From NCBI GenBank assembly GCA_964420995.1, contig CAYQUX010000001.1, forward strand, positions 186,001-250,000: a DNA stretch of 64,000 bases, given 5' to 3'. Numbering within the stretch: position 1 is the stretch's first letter; every line of letters begins with the position of its first letter. The DNA comes from Leptolinea sp964420995 (GTDB taxonomy: Bacteria > Chloroflexota > Anaerolineae > Anaerolineales > Anaerolineaceae). Positions 8,480 to 16,805 of this stretch are shown piece after piece. The notes beneath the pieces were generated by a model that saw nothing but the letters and a program-made list of their open reading frames with translations, was not told the DNA's origin and did no database searches. The translations under genes and the position numbers were made by a program.

Positions 8480-9735
8480 TTTTCTTTCCTGGCAGAGTTG
8501 GTTGCTGAAATTTTGCTTTTCAAAGCATCGGTATTACCGGTGGATTTTGGTTGCAGTTTCAACCAGACACCACGTAAAAATGACAGGAAGTCGTCTTCAT
8601 GCTTTTTTCGATTGCTGATATCAATTCCTTCCCACGGATTACGATCAAAAAACTTCCGCATCGTGTATTGAAAAACAAGCTGAAAGGTAGCCAGTACCGG
8701 CGCAGCCAGGATCATTCCGGTGATTCCCATCAGATTCGCGCCAATCAGCGCGGCAACAAGGATAGCTGCCGGGTGGACTGCCAACGCGTCTGCCATAACC
8801 CGGGTGGAGACAAAATTATCAATAATCAGGTCTGCCAGCCAGGCTATTCCGATGATAAATGCGGCATACGCCAGCGGACTGAACCCGAAAATGGTATTTC
8901 CCTGAAAATAAGCGACCAGACCATAGGTTGTCCAGGCAATGAACGGGCCGATATATGGAAGGAATCTTGCCAATCCGGCAATTACGGCCAGGCCAAAGAA
9001 ATAGCGTAAACCCAGAGTGGCAAAAAGGATGGAATACACACATATAACAAAGACAATGATCAGGAATTGTCCACGTAAAAAGGCATTCCAAACCCGCCCG
9101 AGAAGCATGCCCATATAGCCAAGGTCTTCTTCATAACCCGGGATGTTAAAATGAATGATCTTTCCTGGCTTTCCTTCTGTCTCAGCCAGTATGAAATACG
9201 CCATCATCATCACAAAGAGAAGCCAACCTATGGTGGATGCTGCCCCTGAGGCCAGTGAGCCGAGAAGTTCCCCCAGTTTTCCCAGTATAGGTTGGATGGA
9301 AGATGAAACTTGATCTCCAATGGCAGTCACATTCAACTGGTTCAATTCAAATTGAAAAGGACCGATGGCCAGCGGTGTGCTCAGGAAAGTATCAATAGTT
9401 TTCGGCAGGTTTATGATCGCGTTTTCCAGGAAAGCAATCAGACTTTGCCCCTGGTCGATAATCGCCAGACCTCCCCATGTTAATAACCCAAGAATGGCAA
9501 GCAGCAGCAGTAAAAAAACAATGGTAACAGACAGCCGCCAGCCCAAACGTAATCGATGCGAAAGCCAGCTTGTCGGCGCGTACATCAAATAGGTGAGTAT
9601 AAATGTTATCAGCAGTGGTGCTAAAAGCGATTGAAAACGATTAAATAGAAAGCCAAAAATGGCAAGTAGCGTCACCCCCACTATCAACTTCGTGGTATTG
9701 GACCATTTTGGAGATGAAATCTTTATTGTTTCCAT
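8476..9735 (-). CDS. AI-2E family transporter (PF01594-type membrane protein)
   Basis: From the ATG at 9735 this is a 419-residue polytopic membrane protein with about eight hydrophobic segments. It carries the family's typical C-terminal half, including the FLPYIGPFIAW motif and a helix pair around IIDNFVSTRVM. Members are exporters or antiporters of diverse function (TqsA, YdiK and Na+/H+ types), so the substrate is not known. The frame is open for 44 more codons upstream, to 9867, but that extension overlaps the FHA gene and looks non-coding. It ends with a 4-base overlap into the small anchored protein. Confidence 0.85.
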   Translation of the reverse strand: METIKISSPKWSNTTKLIVGVTLLAIFGFLFNRFQSLLAPLLITFILTYLMYAPTSWLSHRLRLGWRLSVTIVFLLLLLAILGLLTWGGLAIIDQGQSLIAFLENAIINLPKTIDTFLSTPLAIGPFQFELNQLNVTAIGDQVSSSIQPILGKLGELLGSLASGAASTIGWLLFVMMMAYFILAETEGKPGKIIHFNIPGYEEDLGYMGMLLGRVWNAFLRGQFLIIVFVICVYSILFATLGLRYFFGLAVIAGLARFLPYIGPFIAWTTYGLVAYFQGNTIFGFSPLAYAAFIIGIAWLADLIIDNFVSTRVMADALAVHPAAILVAALIGANLMGITGMILAAPVLATFQLVFQYTMRKFFDRNPWEGIDISNRKKHEDDFLSFLRGVWLKLQPKSTGNTDALKSKISATNSARKEK

Positions 9736-9829
9736 TTTTTGAGCTGCCCGAAAGAAATTGCCAGCCGGAGGCAAACCTGATTCTCCGGCTGGATTCTTAT
9801 ACGAACCTTTTACACCAACGTATTCCTCA

Positions 9830-10468
9830 TTATGGGGTTGGGCAACCCGGGAACAACGAAGGAGCAATGGTGCAGTACAGGTTATTTTGATCGATCATCC
9901 AGAAGGCTACAGCGCACAGGCAAATGAATAATCCAATAATGATTAATATAACAATCAGAAGAGAATTTGACTTCTTTTTGCCGGGGACTGCATTTTGCAC
10001 GTGAGAAGAATCAAATTCCTCACGTGAAAGGGGTACTTCTGGTGATATATAGGACTGGGGCGCTGCCTTGGATGGGGCATGTGCCGGGCTGGCAGGAGCC
10101 GGTTGCGCATGTGCGGTTGAAGGCCCGCCAGAGATGGTTGAAACCACGGTGGCATTGGGGTCGTTTCCAATCCGTTCGTAGGAGACAATACTGGTTTCAC
10201 CAAAGGTGATCTGTTCCCCAACTCTCAATAAATGGGGGCCTGATAATCTGGCTCCATTGATAAACGTTCCGTTGGTTGATCCCAGGTCTTCCACCACAAA
10301 CTGATCGCCCTCTGAATATAAACGCGCGTGTCGTCGTGATACTTTTTCATCGCTGATCACAAGGTCATTTGTGACATCACGACCAACATGCATTTCAGAT
10401 TTTTCCAGTGGAAGCACCTTGCCAGCGCCTACTCCAGAGCGGATCACAAGCTGGTAGGTTGCGCTCAT
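9830..10468 (-). CDS. FHA-domain protein with C-terminal membrane anchor
   Basis: Residues 5-95 form an FHA phosphothreonine-binding domain with the signature GRD..SRRHARL..DLGSTNGTFINGA. A proline/alanine-rich linker (about 105-165) leads to one membrane helix (about 172-192) and a short cysteine-containing tail. FHA domains bind phosphothreonine peptides made by Ser/Thr kinases; no such kinase is in the window. The ATG at 10468 has an AGGAGG site. It is the first gene of a minus-strand cluster with the AI-2E protein and two small proteins, behind a recognisable promoter. Confidence 0.9.
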   Translation of the reverse strand: MSATYQLVIRSGVGAGKVLPLEKSEMHVGRDVTNDLVISDEKVSRRHARLYSEGDQFVVEDLGSTNGTFINGARLSGPHLLRVGEQITFGETSIVSYERIGNDPNATVVSTISGGPSTAHAQPAPASPAHAPSKAAPQSYISPEVPLSREEFDSSHVQNAVPGKKKSNSLLIVILIIIGLFICLCAVAFWMIDQNNLYCTIAPSLFPGCPTP

Positions 10469-10497
10469 TTTTTCCTCCTGATCTTTAGATTGTTTTT

Positions 10498-10526
10498 AGT
10501 TTACGCATAATTTTCTTGACTGTCAA
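10498..10526 (-). promoter_or_regulatory. Sigma-70-type promoter of the FHA/AI-2E cluster
   Basis: On the minus strand a perfect TTGACA (10521-10526) is followed after 17 bases by TAAACT (10498-10503), about 30 bases upstream of the FHA start. Confidence 0.65.
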
Positions 10527-10562
10527 CTTGCGATATGCAAGAAATAATCCACACTTTAAATC

Positions 10563-10594
10563 TTTAGGGGCGGGAAAAACTTCCCGCCCCTAAA
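10563..10594. terminator. Hairpin terminator after the liv operon
   Basis: A perfect 14-bp GC-rich stem (10563-10576 with 10581-10594) with loop AAAC lies 50 bases after the livF stop. The T tract on the minus side is weak, so termination strength is uncertain. Confidence 0.65.
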
Positions 10595-10644
10595 TCAACG
10601 CAACTTCTTCTCCGAAACAAATATCAGGCAGGAAAAATGAACTT

Positions 10645-11352
10645 CTAGATTCCCAGATAGGCGGATTTCACCTGCGGGTTATTTTTCACATCCTCCGCTT
10701 TGCCTTCAAGGACAATCCGTCCGGTTTCCAGCACATACGCACGGGTGGATATTGACAACGCCATGAGCGCGTTTTGTTCCACCAGGAGAATACTGGTTCC
10801 CTGGGAATTGATTTCTTTAATAATGCTGAAAATCTCTTCCACCAGAATTGGGCTTAATCCCATCGACGGTTCATCGAGCAGAATCAACGAAGGTTTGCTC
10901 ATCATTCCGCGGGCGGTTGCCAGCATTTGCTGTTCGCCGCCGGATAGAGTGCCGCCAAGTTGATTGAGACGTTCTTTCAAGCGTGGGAAACTGACAAAGA
11001 CACGCTCCATGGATTTCTGGATATCATCCGGGTCATTTCGCGTGTAGGCGCCCATTTCCAGGTTCTCACGTACGGTCAAAGGAGCAAAAATCTTGCGCCC
11101 TTCCGGAACATGACTGATTCCGCGGCGCACGATCTGTTCCGCCGGTGTGGTGGTGATATCTTCGTCCTTATAATGGATACTACCATTCCGCGGACGCAGG
11201 ATACCGGAAATTGTCCGTAGTGTGGTCGATTTACCGGCGCCGTTTGCTCCAATCAACGAGACAATTTCACCTTCTTCAATATGGAAGGAAATTCCCTGCA
11301 GGGCGTGAATGGCACCGTAATAAACATTCAGGTTTTTGACATCAAGCAACAT
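10645..11352 (-). CDS. livF: Branched-chain amino acid ABC transporter ATPase LivF
   Basis: This ABC ATPase has Walker A GANGAGKST, signature LSGGEQQ, and Walker B LILLDEPSMGL, the LivF version. From the ATG at 11352 the protein is 235 residues. The frame is open to 11382, but 11352 has an AGGGAG ribosome site and overlaps the livG stop by 11 bases, as is usual in this operon. With LivG it powers uptake through LivH and LivM. It is the last gene of the livKHMGF operon and is followed by a GC-rich hairpin. Confidence 0.95.
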   Translation of the reverse strand: MLLDVKNLNVYYGAIHALQGISFHIEEGEIVSLIGANGAGKSTTLRTISGILRPRNGSIHYKDEDITTTPAEQIVRRGISHVPEGRKIFAPLTVRENLEMGAYTRNDPDDIQKSMERVFVSFPRLKERLNQLGGTLSGGEQQMLATARGMMSKPSLILLDEPSMGLSPILVEEIFSIIKEINSQGTSILLVEQNALMALSISTRAYVLETGRIVLEGKAEDVKNNPQVKSAYLGI

Positions 11353-12139
11353 TTGCCGCTCCCTTACCCAGGTATGCTTCAATTACCTTCGGGTTCGATT
11401 GAATTTCACCCGGAGTGCCGCGGGCAATCACTTCACCGAAATCTAGTACTGTGATCTTTTCGCAAATATCCATGACCAGCCGCATCTGATGTTCTATGAG
11501 GAGGATGGTCAGATTAAACTTTTCTCTGATGAAGTGGATCAAATCCATTAATTCGGTGATTTCTTTCGGGTTCATGCCGGCTGCGGGCTCATCAAGCAGA
11601 AGCAGATGTGGATCACAGGCCAGCGCACGGGCAATTTCCAGGCGACGCTGCTGCCCATATGGCAGGTTCCTCGAAATTTCGTTTTCGAATTTGTTCAGGT
11701 TGAAAATTGACAGAAAGTCCTGGGCTTTTTCAGTTAGTTCCTTTTCCTTCGCGGAATAGTTGCCATTTCGGAAAATTCCATCTGTCATGCTGTAGCCGGA
11801 ATGGAAATGATAGGCTATGCGCACATTATCCAATACCGACAGGTTCGAAAACAAGCGGATGTTCTGGAATGTTCTGCCTATCCCCAGGCGGGTAATTTCA
11901 TAGGGCTGTAATCCCACGACTGAATCGCCCATAAATTTGATCTCGCCGCTTGTGGGGACATACAAACCGGTGATCATATTGAAAGCCGTGGTTTTTCCGG
12001 CGCCGTTGGGGCCGATCAGACCAACCAGCTCTCCCTTTTGAATGGTCAATTCAAAATTACTTACAGCTCTCAAACCGCCAAACTGTTTGACCAGTTTGGT
12101 TACATCCAGTACAGTTGTGGAGGTGTTTACAGGTGTCAT
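11342..12139 (-). CDS. livG: Branched-chain amino acid ABC transporter ATPase LivG
   Basis: The 265-residue ATPase has Walker A GPNGAGKTT, the variant signature LPYGQQRRLEIARAL, and Walker B LLLLDEPAAGMNP. The long insertion after the first strand and the C-terminal IARGTPGEIQ segment are typical of LivG. The ribosome site GGGAGGG precedes the ATG. It follows livM by 17 bases and overlaps livF. Confidence 0.96.
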   Translation of the reverse strand: MTPVNTSTTVLDVTKLVKQFGGLRAVSNFELTIQKGELVGLIGPNGAGKTTAFNMITGLYVPTSGEIKFMGDSVVGLQPYEITRLGIGRTFQNIRLFSNLSVLDNVRIAYHFHSGYSMTDGIFRNGNYSAKEKELTEKAQDFLSIFNLNKFENEISRNLPYGQQRRLEIARALACDPHLLLLDEPAAGMNPKEITELMDLIHFIREKFNLTILLIEHQMRLVMDICEKITVLDFGEVIARGTPGEIQSNPKVIEAYLGKGAANVA

Positions 12140-12156
12140 CTTTTATCCCTCCCCGA

Positions 12157-13521
12157 TCAACTTTCCACCGTCTTCGGTGTTGATGGAGCTTTTTCGCGTG
12201 ATTTCACAAACGGGGCTTTCAAGAAACCCCATTCCACATTACCCAGAAGTCCGGAGGGTTTAATAAGCATTAGCAGCAAAAGTACGATGGGATAAAGCAC
12301 GAACCGCCATGTGGGAGCGTCTGTTCCCATCTGGCTTAAGAGCACGCGCAACAATCCTTCCAGGAAAAAGATCCAACCAAAGGAAGCAGCGATTGTTCCC
12401 GTCATACTTCCCAATCCCCCAAAGACCACAATAATTAAGGGATTAAACCCGGTGATGAAGTTGAACGTACCTGGGCTTAAGAAACCGATGTAATGAGCAT
12501 ACACGCCACCACCAATACCGGCAAAGAAACTGCCAATTACAAAAGCCAGCAATTTAGTGTCTGCCAGGTTGATTCCCATGGCTTTTGAGGCGGTTTCATC
12601 CTCACGCACAGCAAGTATGGTCCTGCCGGTCGAAGAATGGATAATATTGCGCATGATGATGATCACCAGCACCATGAACAGGAATGCCCAAAACCAGGTG
12701 GTCAATTTCGGGATGCCGATCATACCGCGGCCGCCCTTCATTTCGGGGAATGGCAGAATGGTGTCTGAGTTGACCATCAGGGTATTTACGATAATGGTGA
12801 AACCCAGGGTGGCAATACCAAAGTAGTCCGAACCCAATGAAAGAACAGGTAGACCAAACAAAAAACTCACTTCGGCAGCAAATAGACCCGCGAAAATAAT
12901 AGCCAGGAAATACACCACCTGCAGCCAGACGCCCTGTGCCAACGGACCAGGGGTGTTATGTGTGCCCAAGAGTGGAGCAATAGCCGGATTAATAAGATCA
13001 GCCAGCCAGACAGCGATGGCTGCCACGGCTACACTTCCAACAAGGTAGAACGTGAATGCAGAAAGTACAGGCACACCACGAAAACGTTTTAACCATCTCT
13101 GTATTCCCAGAATCATCATGACTCCCAGGATACAGCTAATGCCAACAACGATCAAACCACGGCTGTCACCATTGATCCAACGGTAGGTGATATCGGCTGC
13201 TGTGTAGGCGCCGATGCCGTAGAAACCCCATTGGCCCAGGCTGAATTGGCCGTTGAAGCCATAAATCAGGTTCAAGCCTAATGCCACCATGGTCATGGAG
13301 GCAGCCTGAAAGATCAGACCCTGGTCAAAGTTGTTAAGAAGAGTTTCTCCCTCTTCGCCATACGTAATTGTTAGAGCCATTTGAACAATGGCAAATGCCG
13401 CAATGACGCCCACCACTTTAACCCAAAGCTTTTTATGGCCTAGCACCCAGAGAAGGCCGTAAAGATAAGCCAGGATGGCGCCAATTTTTACAATCGATCC
13501 AAGTAGAAAACCGAGTTCCAT
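12157..13521 (-). CDS. livM: Branched-chain amino acid ABC transporter permease LivM
   Basis: This 454-residue membrane protein has about ten hydrophobic segments and the LivM core from about residue 75 (GLNLIYGFNGQFSLGQWGFYGIGAYTA split by short loops). The cytoplasmic loop contains AVREDETASKAMGIN, which contacts the ATPases. It is longer than many LivM proteins because of extra N-terminal membrane segments and an extended middle region. It is preceded by AGGAG and lies 11 bases after livH. Confidence 0.94.
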   Translation of the reverse strand: MELGFLLGSIVKIGAILAYLYGLLWVLGHKKLWVKVVGVIAAFAIVQMALTITYGEEGETLLNNFDQGLIFQAASMTMVALGLNLIYGFNGQFSLGQWGFYGIGAYTAADITYRWINGDSRGLIVVGISCILGVMMILGIQRWLKRFRGVPVLSAFTFYLVGSVAVAAIAVWLADLINPAIAPLLGTHNTPGPLAQGVWLQVVYFLAIIFAGLFAAEVSFLFGLPVLSLGSDYFGIATLGFTIIVNTLMVNSDTILPFPEMKGGRGMIGIPKLTTWFWAFLFMVLVIIIMRNIIHSSTGRTILAVREDETASKAMGINLADTKLLAFVIGSFFAGIGGGVYAHYIGFLSPGTFNFITGFNPLIIVVFGGLGSMTGTIAASFGWIFFLEGLLRVLLSQMGTDAPTWRFVLYPIVLLLLMLIKPSGLLGNVEWGFLKAPFVKSREKAPSTPKTVES

Positions 13522-13532
13522 TTGGCTATCTC

Positions 13533-14663
13533 CTAGGCTTTCTCGGCTTCAGGCTCACCGAAAATACCAGTAGGCCGAACCAGAAGCACAATGATGAGGA
13601 TGGCAAACGCGACGGCATCACGCATGGGAGTGGAAATGAAACCCATGGTCATGGCCTCCGCCTGCCCCATAATAAGCGCGCCAACAAATGCGCCGGGAAT
13701 GCTGCCAATTCCACCCAATACGGCTGCCACAAAAGCTTTCAGACCGGGCAAAACACCCATTAGTGTGTTTATGGAAGAATAGGCAATCGCATAAAGCACA
13801 CCACCCAGACCGGCAAAACCTGCGCCAATGGCAAATGTAAAAGAAATGACCTGGTCAACATTAATCCCCATCAGGCGGGCGGTTGGTTTATCAAATGAAG
13901 CTGCACGCATGGCAATACCCATCTTAGTCTTTTTTACAAGGAATTGCAGGAAGATTTGAACAAGAATGGACATCACCATGATGATGATCAGAATATTCGA
14001 GAAAGTGATGGCATTTTCCGGAGGTGGAGTACCCTGAATGATTGAGTGGATACCGCTACCATCAATGTACCAGGCAGCCACTTCAAAAGGACGTTTGTAG
14101 GGGATAAAGCGGGGAGAGAAAACGAAATTCAACGCCCCGAAGTATTCCAGGAAGAAGGAAACACCAATTGCCGTAATCAAAGCAGCGATACGAGGAGCAT
14201 TTCTCAAAGGTTTGTATGCCACCCGTTCGATCGTTACGGCAAGTAATATGCAGATTATCATTGCAAACAAGATGACTGATGTAGTACCTATGACAACAAC
14301 AAACGTACTGTTCATATCAGGCCAGACAGCCGCAGGCCAGACATGCAGGCTAAAGCGTTCCACCAGGTAATAACTGGTAAACGCGCCAACCATAAAAACG
14401 TCACCATGGGCAAAGTTAATCAACTTAACAATACCGTACACCATGGTATAACCAAGAGCGATAAGGGCATAAACAAAACCTAATTGTAGACCGCTAATTA
14501 CAAATTGGGCAAAGATGTGTGGCCCCTGAATAAGGTTCTTGCCCAGGATATAAATCATTACAAGGGCAATCAGCCCAAGAAAGATTTGGCCAACCCATTG
14601 CAATGGCGGCTGGTGCTTGTGTATCTTTGTTTGTACAGGTTGGGAAACAGTATCTGGTTGCAT
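13533..14663 (-). CDS. livH: Branched-chain amino acid ABC transporter permease LivH
   Basis: The 376-residue protein has the LivH signature region (LALGYTMVYGIVKLINFAHG, about 67-86) and the loop with AMRAASFDKPTARLMGIN that couples to the ATPases. The N-terminal tail of about 30 residues is longer than usual. A GGAGGT ribosome site stands 9 bases before the ATG. It pairs with LivM to form the transmembrane channel. Confidence 0.95.
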   Translation of the reverse strand: MQPDTVSQPVQTKIHKHQPPLQWVGQIFLGLIALVMIYILGKNLIQGPHIFAQFVISGLQLGFVYALIALGYTMVYGIVKLINFAHGDVFMVGAFTSYYLVERFSLHVWPAAVWPDMNSTFVVVIGTTSVILFAMIICILLAVTIERVAYKPLRNAPRIAALITAIGVSFFLEYFGALNFVFSPRFIPYKRPFEVAAWYIDGSGIHSIIQGTPPPENAITFSNILIIIMVMSILVQIFLQFLVKKTKMGIAMRAASFDKPTARLMGINVDQVISFTFAIGAGFAGLGGVLYAIAYSSINTLMGVLPGLKAFVAAVLGGIGSIPGAFVGALIMGQAEAMTMGFISTPMRDAVAFAILIIVLLVRPTGIFGEPEAEKA

Positions 14664-14700
14664 CAGCCTGTTACCTCCATTAAGTTCAGAAGTATCGTAA

Positions 14701-14731
14701 ATGGTGGGTGACCAAATTGGTCACCCACCAT
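14701..14731 (-). terminator. Intercistronic hairpin between livK and livH
   Basis: A near-perfect 15-bp inverted repeat with a single central base lies 23 bases after the livK stop, followed on the minus strand by TTTACGAT. It probably acts as a partial terminator or RNA-stabilising hairpin that keeps binding-protein mRNA more abundant than permease mRNA, as known for many ABC operons. Confidence 0.75.
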
Positions 14732-14753
14732 TTTGCTAAATTTCAATTTTGAA

Positions 14754-15917
14754 TTACGGATTGACAGAAGAGTGGAATACCACTTTCCCGTCTTTGACCT
14801 GAAGAATAGCCGCGGATTTTGTCGGGTTGTGGAACTCATCAAGAGTGAAGGAACCGGAAACCAGTTCAAATTTCTTTTTACTGATTACTTCCGCAATCTT
14901 TACAGTGTCATCAGCAGTCTTTGCTTCTTCAATTGATTGCAGGAGCATGTTGACAGCATCATATGCCAGAACTGCCAGAGCGTCAGGAACGGCGCCTTTG
15001 TATTCAGCAGCATAGGCTTTCAGCAGGTTCTGAACCTCGGGGCGGGGATCGCTGGAAGCATAGTGATTGGTAAAGTAGGAACCATCGGCAGCAGCGGTAT
15101 CCAGATCAGCAGAGTCATAGCCATCACCACCAATGAAGGGGGCGGTAATGCCTTTTTCCTTGGCCTGTTTGGCCGCCAGATTGACGATGTTGTAATAATC
15201 AGGCAGATAGATTACATCTGGCTTGGCAGCGGCGACTTTGGCCAGAATGGCGGAGAAATCGGTGTCGGTAGCAGTGTAGGATTCGGTTCCGACAATTTTG
15301 CCACCTTTGGCTTTGAAGGCTTTGTCGAAGTTCTCAGCAAGACCTTTCACATAATCGTTAGCCTGGTCAAGCATAACAAAAGCGGTTTTGGCTTTCAATG
15401 TTTCCAAAGCGAAATTCGCGCCAACGGTACCCTGGAAAGGATCAATGAAGCAAGCGCGGAAGATAAATGGTTTGGCTTTGCCATCACTGGCAAGGGTCAG
15501 AGTTTCGGCAGTTGAAGTCGGGGAGATCTGAATAACTTTTGCGGCATCGGCGATCTCGGACACAGGAATGGAAGCCTTGGAGCAGACCTCACCAATAATG
15601 AATTTCACCTTATCCTGGTCGATGACTTTATTAGCTGCATTTACAGCGGGATCAGGGGTGCACTGTGAGTCTTCAACAATGGCGGTGATTTTCTTGCCCA
15701 ATACACCACCCTTGGCATTCCATTCTTTAATGGCCAGCAGCGCGCCATCGCGGGTGGATACACCAAAGGTCGGTACCGGACCACTCAATGGTGCCAGGAT
15801 CGCGATTTTTACTTCATCGCTGGCTGCTTCAGGGGCGGCGACTGGCGCCATGGGCGCAAATGCGCTTAAGGCGATAACCAGAACCATCATTAAACTGAAA
15901 ACCTTGAATGTACGCAT
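14754..15917 (-). CDS. livK: Branched-chain amino acid ABC transporter substrate-binding protein
   Basis: The 387-residue protein starts with a signal peptide (MRTFKVFSLMMVLVIALSAF, then an Ala/Pro-rich cleavage region around 25-33). The mature part is a type I periplasmic binding fold with the Peripla_BP_6 pattern (KIAILAPLSGPVPTFG; KKITAIVEDSQCTPD). Ligand specificity cannot be read; branched-chain amino acids or related amides are usual. It is the first gene of the operon with an AGGAGGAG site and a promoter about 250 bases upstream. Confidence 0.93.
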   Translation of the reverse strand: MRTFKVFSLMMVLVIALSAFAPMAPVAAPEAASDEVKIAILAPLSGPVPTFGVSTRDGALLAIKEWNAKGGVLGKKITAIVEDSQCTPDPAVNAANKVIDQDKVKFIIGEVCSKASIPVSEIADAAKVIQISPTSTAETLTLASDGKAKPFIFRACFIDPFQGTVGANFALETLKAKTAFVMLDQANDYVKGLAENFDKAFKAKGGKIVGTESYTATDTDFSAILAKVAAAKPDVIYLPDYYNIVNLAAKQAKEKGITAPFIGGDGYDSADLDTAAADGSYFTNHYASSDPRPEVQNLLKAYAAEYKGAVPDALAVLAYDAVNMLLQSIEEAKTADDTVKIAEVISKKKFELVSGSFTLDEFHNPTKSAAILQVKDGKVVFHSSVNP

Positions 15918-16164
15918 GGAACTTCTCCTCCTATTTTGATGATTAACGGTTTTCTTACCAATTGACCTACTGCGTCAGGACTGCAAATCCTTCAACAGCA
16001 ATATCAAACAGAAAACACCTTTCCTGTGCCAGATCACCTCCATTCAATATGAGGATCCCGTAACGATTATTCAATTCACGATAAACGGGGGAGGGCTACA
16101 GGGTGAAATACCCTGATAGCATTAACCAGACAAAAGTGTTCCTTTTGTTTGATTGACTTTAGCT
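15918..16164 (-). promoter_or_regulatory. Long 5' leader of the liv operon
   Basis: The promoter at 16165-16193 leaves an untranslated leader of about 240 nt before livK. It contains a hairpin CAGGGT..ACCCTG, a GGAGGTGAT ribosome-like site far from livK, and the true AGGAGGAG site. No recognised riboswitch or leader peptide was found. It could be a site of attenuation or other regulation. Confidence 0.4.
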
Positions 16165-16193
16165 AATATACATGTGTTGATGGAACTTGTCAA
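16165..16193 (-). promoter_or_regulatory. livK: Sigma-70-type promoter of the liv operon
   Basis: On the minus strand TTGACA (16188-16193) and TATATT (16165-16170) are 17 bases apart. It is divergent from the plus-strand promoter at 16244-16272. Confidence 0.75.
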
Positions 16194-16243
16194 GGAGAAT
16201 ATATTCTTAACACTATTCTAATAAAATATCACCCATGGAAAAC

Positions 16244-16272
16244 TTGACAGAAACATTACGGTTCTTTATAAT
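16244..16272 (+). promoter_or_regulatory. Perfect consensus sigma-70 promoter
   Basis: TTGACA (16244-16249), a 17-base spacer and TATAAT (16267-16272) match the consensus at all twelve positions. It lies 39 bases upstream of the ATG at 16312. Confidence 0.85.
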
Positions 16273-16311
16273 CCAAAAATTAACAACCTTATAACCATGG
16301 GAGAGAGGCAA

Positions 16312-16713
16312 ATGAAAAAAGCCATCCTTAATCGCGGTCTAATTGTCCCGATGTTCATTCTCCAATTCGTTCCCCTAGCAATTTTTCCACCCGAATCATA
16401 TGCATTGGAAACCCAGGAATGGTGGCTCCCTCTCCTTCTGGTTGTGTTGTCCATTTTTGCCGCTGTGGAATTGCTCGTGCGTCACAGTCAGGAACCCTGG
16501 CCCTGGTACCTTCTCTCCTTTTCGCAGGGTTTTAATATCATCAGCCGCTTGCTGATGTTGATGCCCCACACCACAAAAATTGTTGATAATAACCAGATCT
16601 TCAACACTCCCTATGTGTCTGTTGCTGTAATCTGCGTCGCGATATCCTGGTTCTACCTCTGGTACTTCGAACAACCCGAAATCCGCATGGGTGTTTTTCG
16701 CGAAGCGAAGTAA
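16312..16713 (+). CDS. Small four-helix membrane protein, unknown
   Basis: From the ATG at 16312 (ribosome site GAGAGAGG) the protein has 133 residues with about four hydrophobic segments: near the N-terminus, about 38-55, about 70-85, and about 108-126. An earlier ATG at 16297 is in frame but overlaps the ribosome site. The gene is monocistronic, with a perfect promoter before it and a strong terminator after it, which suggests high expression. I do not recognise a family. Confidence 0.8.
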   Translation: MKKAILNRGLIVPMFILQFVPLAIFPPESYALETQEWWLPLLLVVLSIFAAVELLVRHSQEPWPWYLLSFSQGFNIISRLLMLMPHTTKIVDNNQIFNTPYVSVAVICVAISWFYLWYFEQPEIRMGVFREAK

Positions 16714-16732
16714 CCCTCTGAAAACAACTTAT

Positions 16733-16771
16733 GACCGGTGAGTGATCAAACGTCCTCACCGGTCTTTTTTT
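16733..16771 (+). terminator. Rho-independent terminator
   Basis: A perfect 10-bp stem GACCGGTGAG/CTCACCGGTC with a 12-base loop is followed by seven T. It ends the small membrane protein transcript; the stop codon is 20 bases upstream. Confidence 0.9.
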
Positions 16772-16805
16772 ATCGTTTTTCTTTTCTGGAGAGTTGATCC
16801 ACGTA

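Noticed and set aside
9736..9867. N-terminal extension of the AI-2E protein
   Set aside because: The open frame overlaps the FHA gene and its text looks non-coding; the ATG at 9735 starts the hydrophilic head and membrane core.
14937..15515. 192-codon plus-strand ORF opposite livK
   Set aside because: It is a shadow of livK with repeated glycine and isoleucine text, and has no domain.
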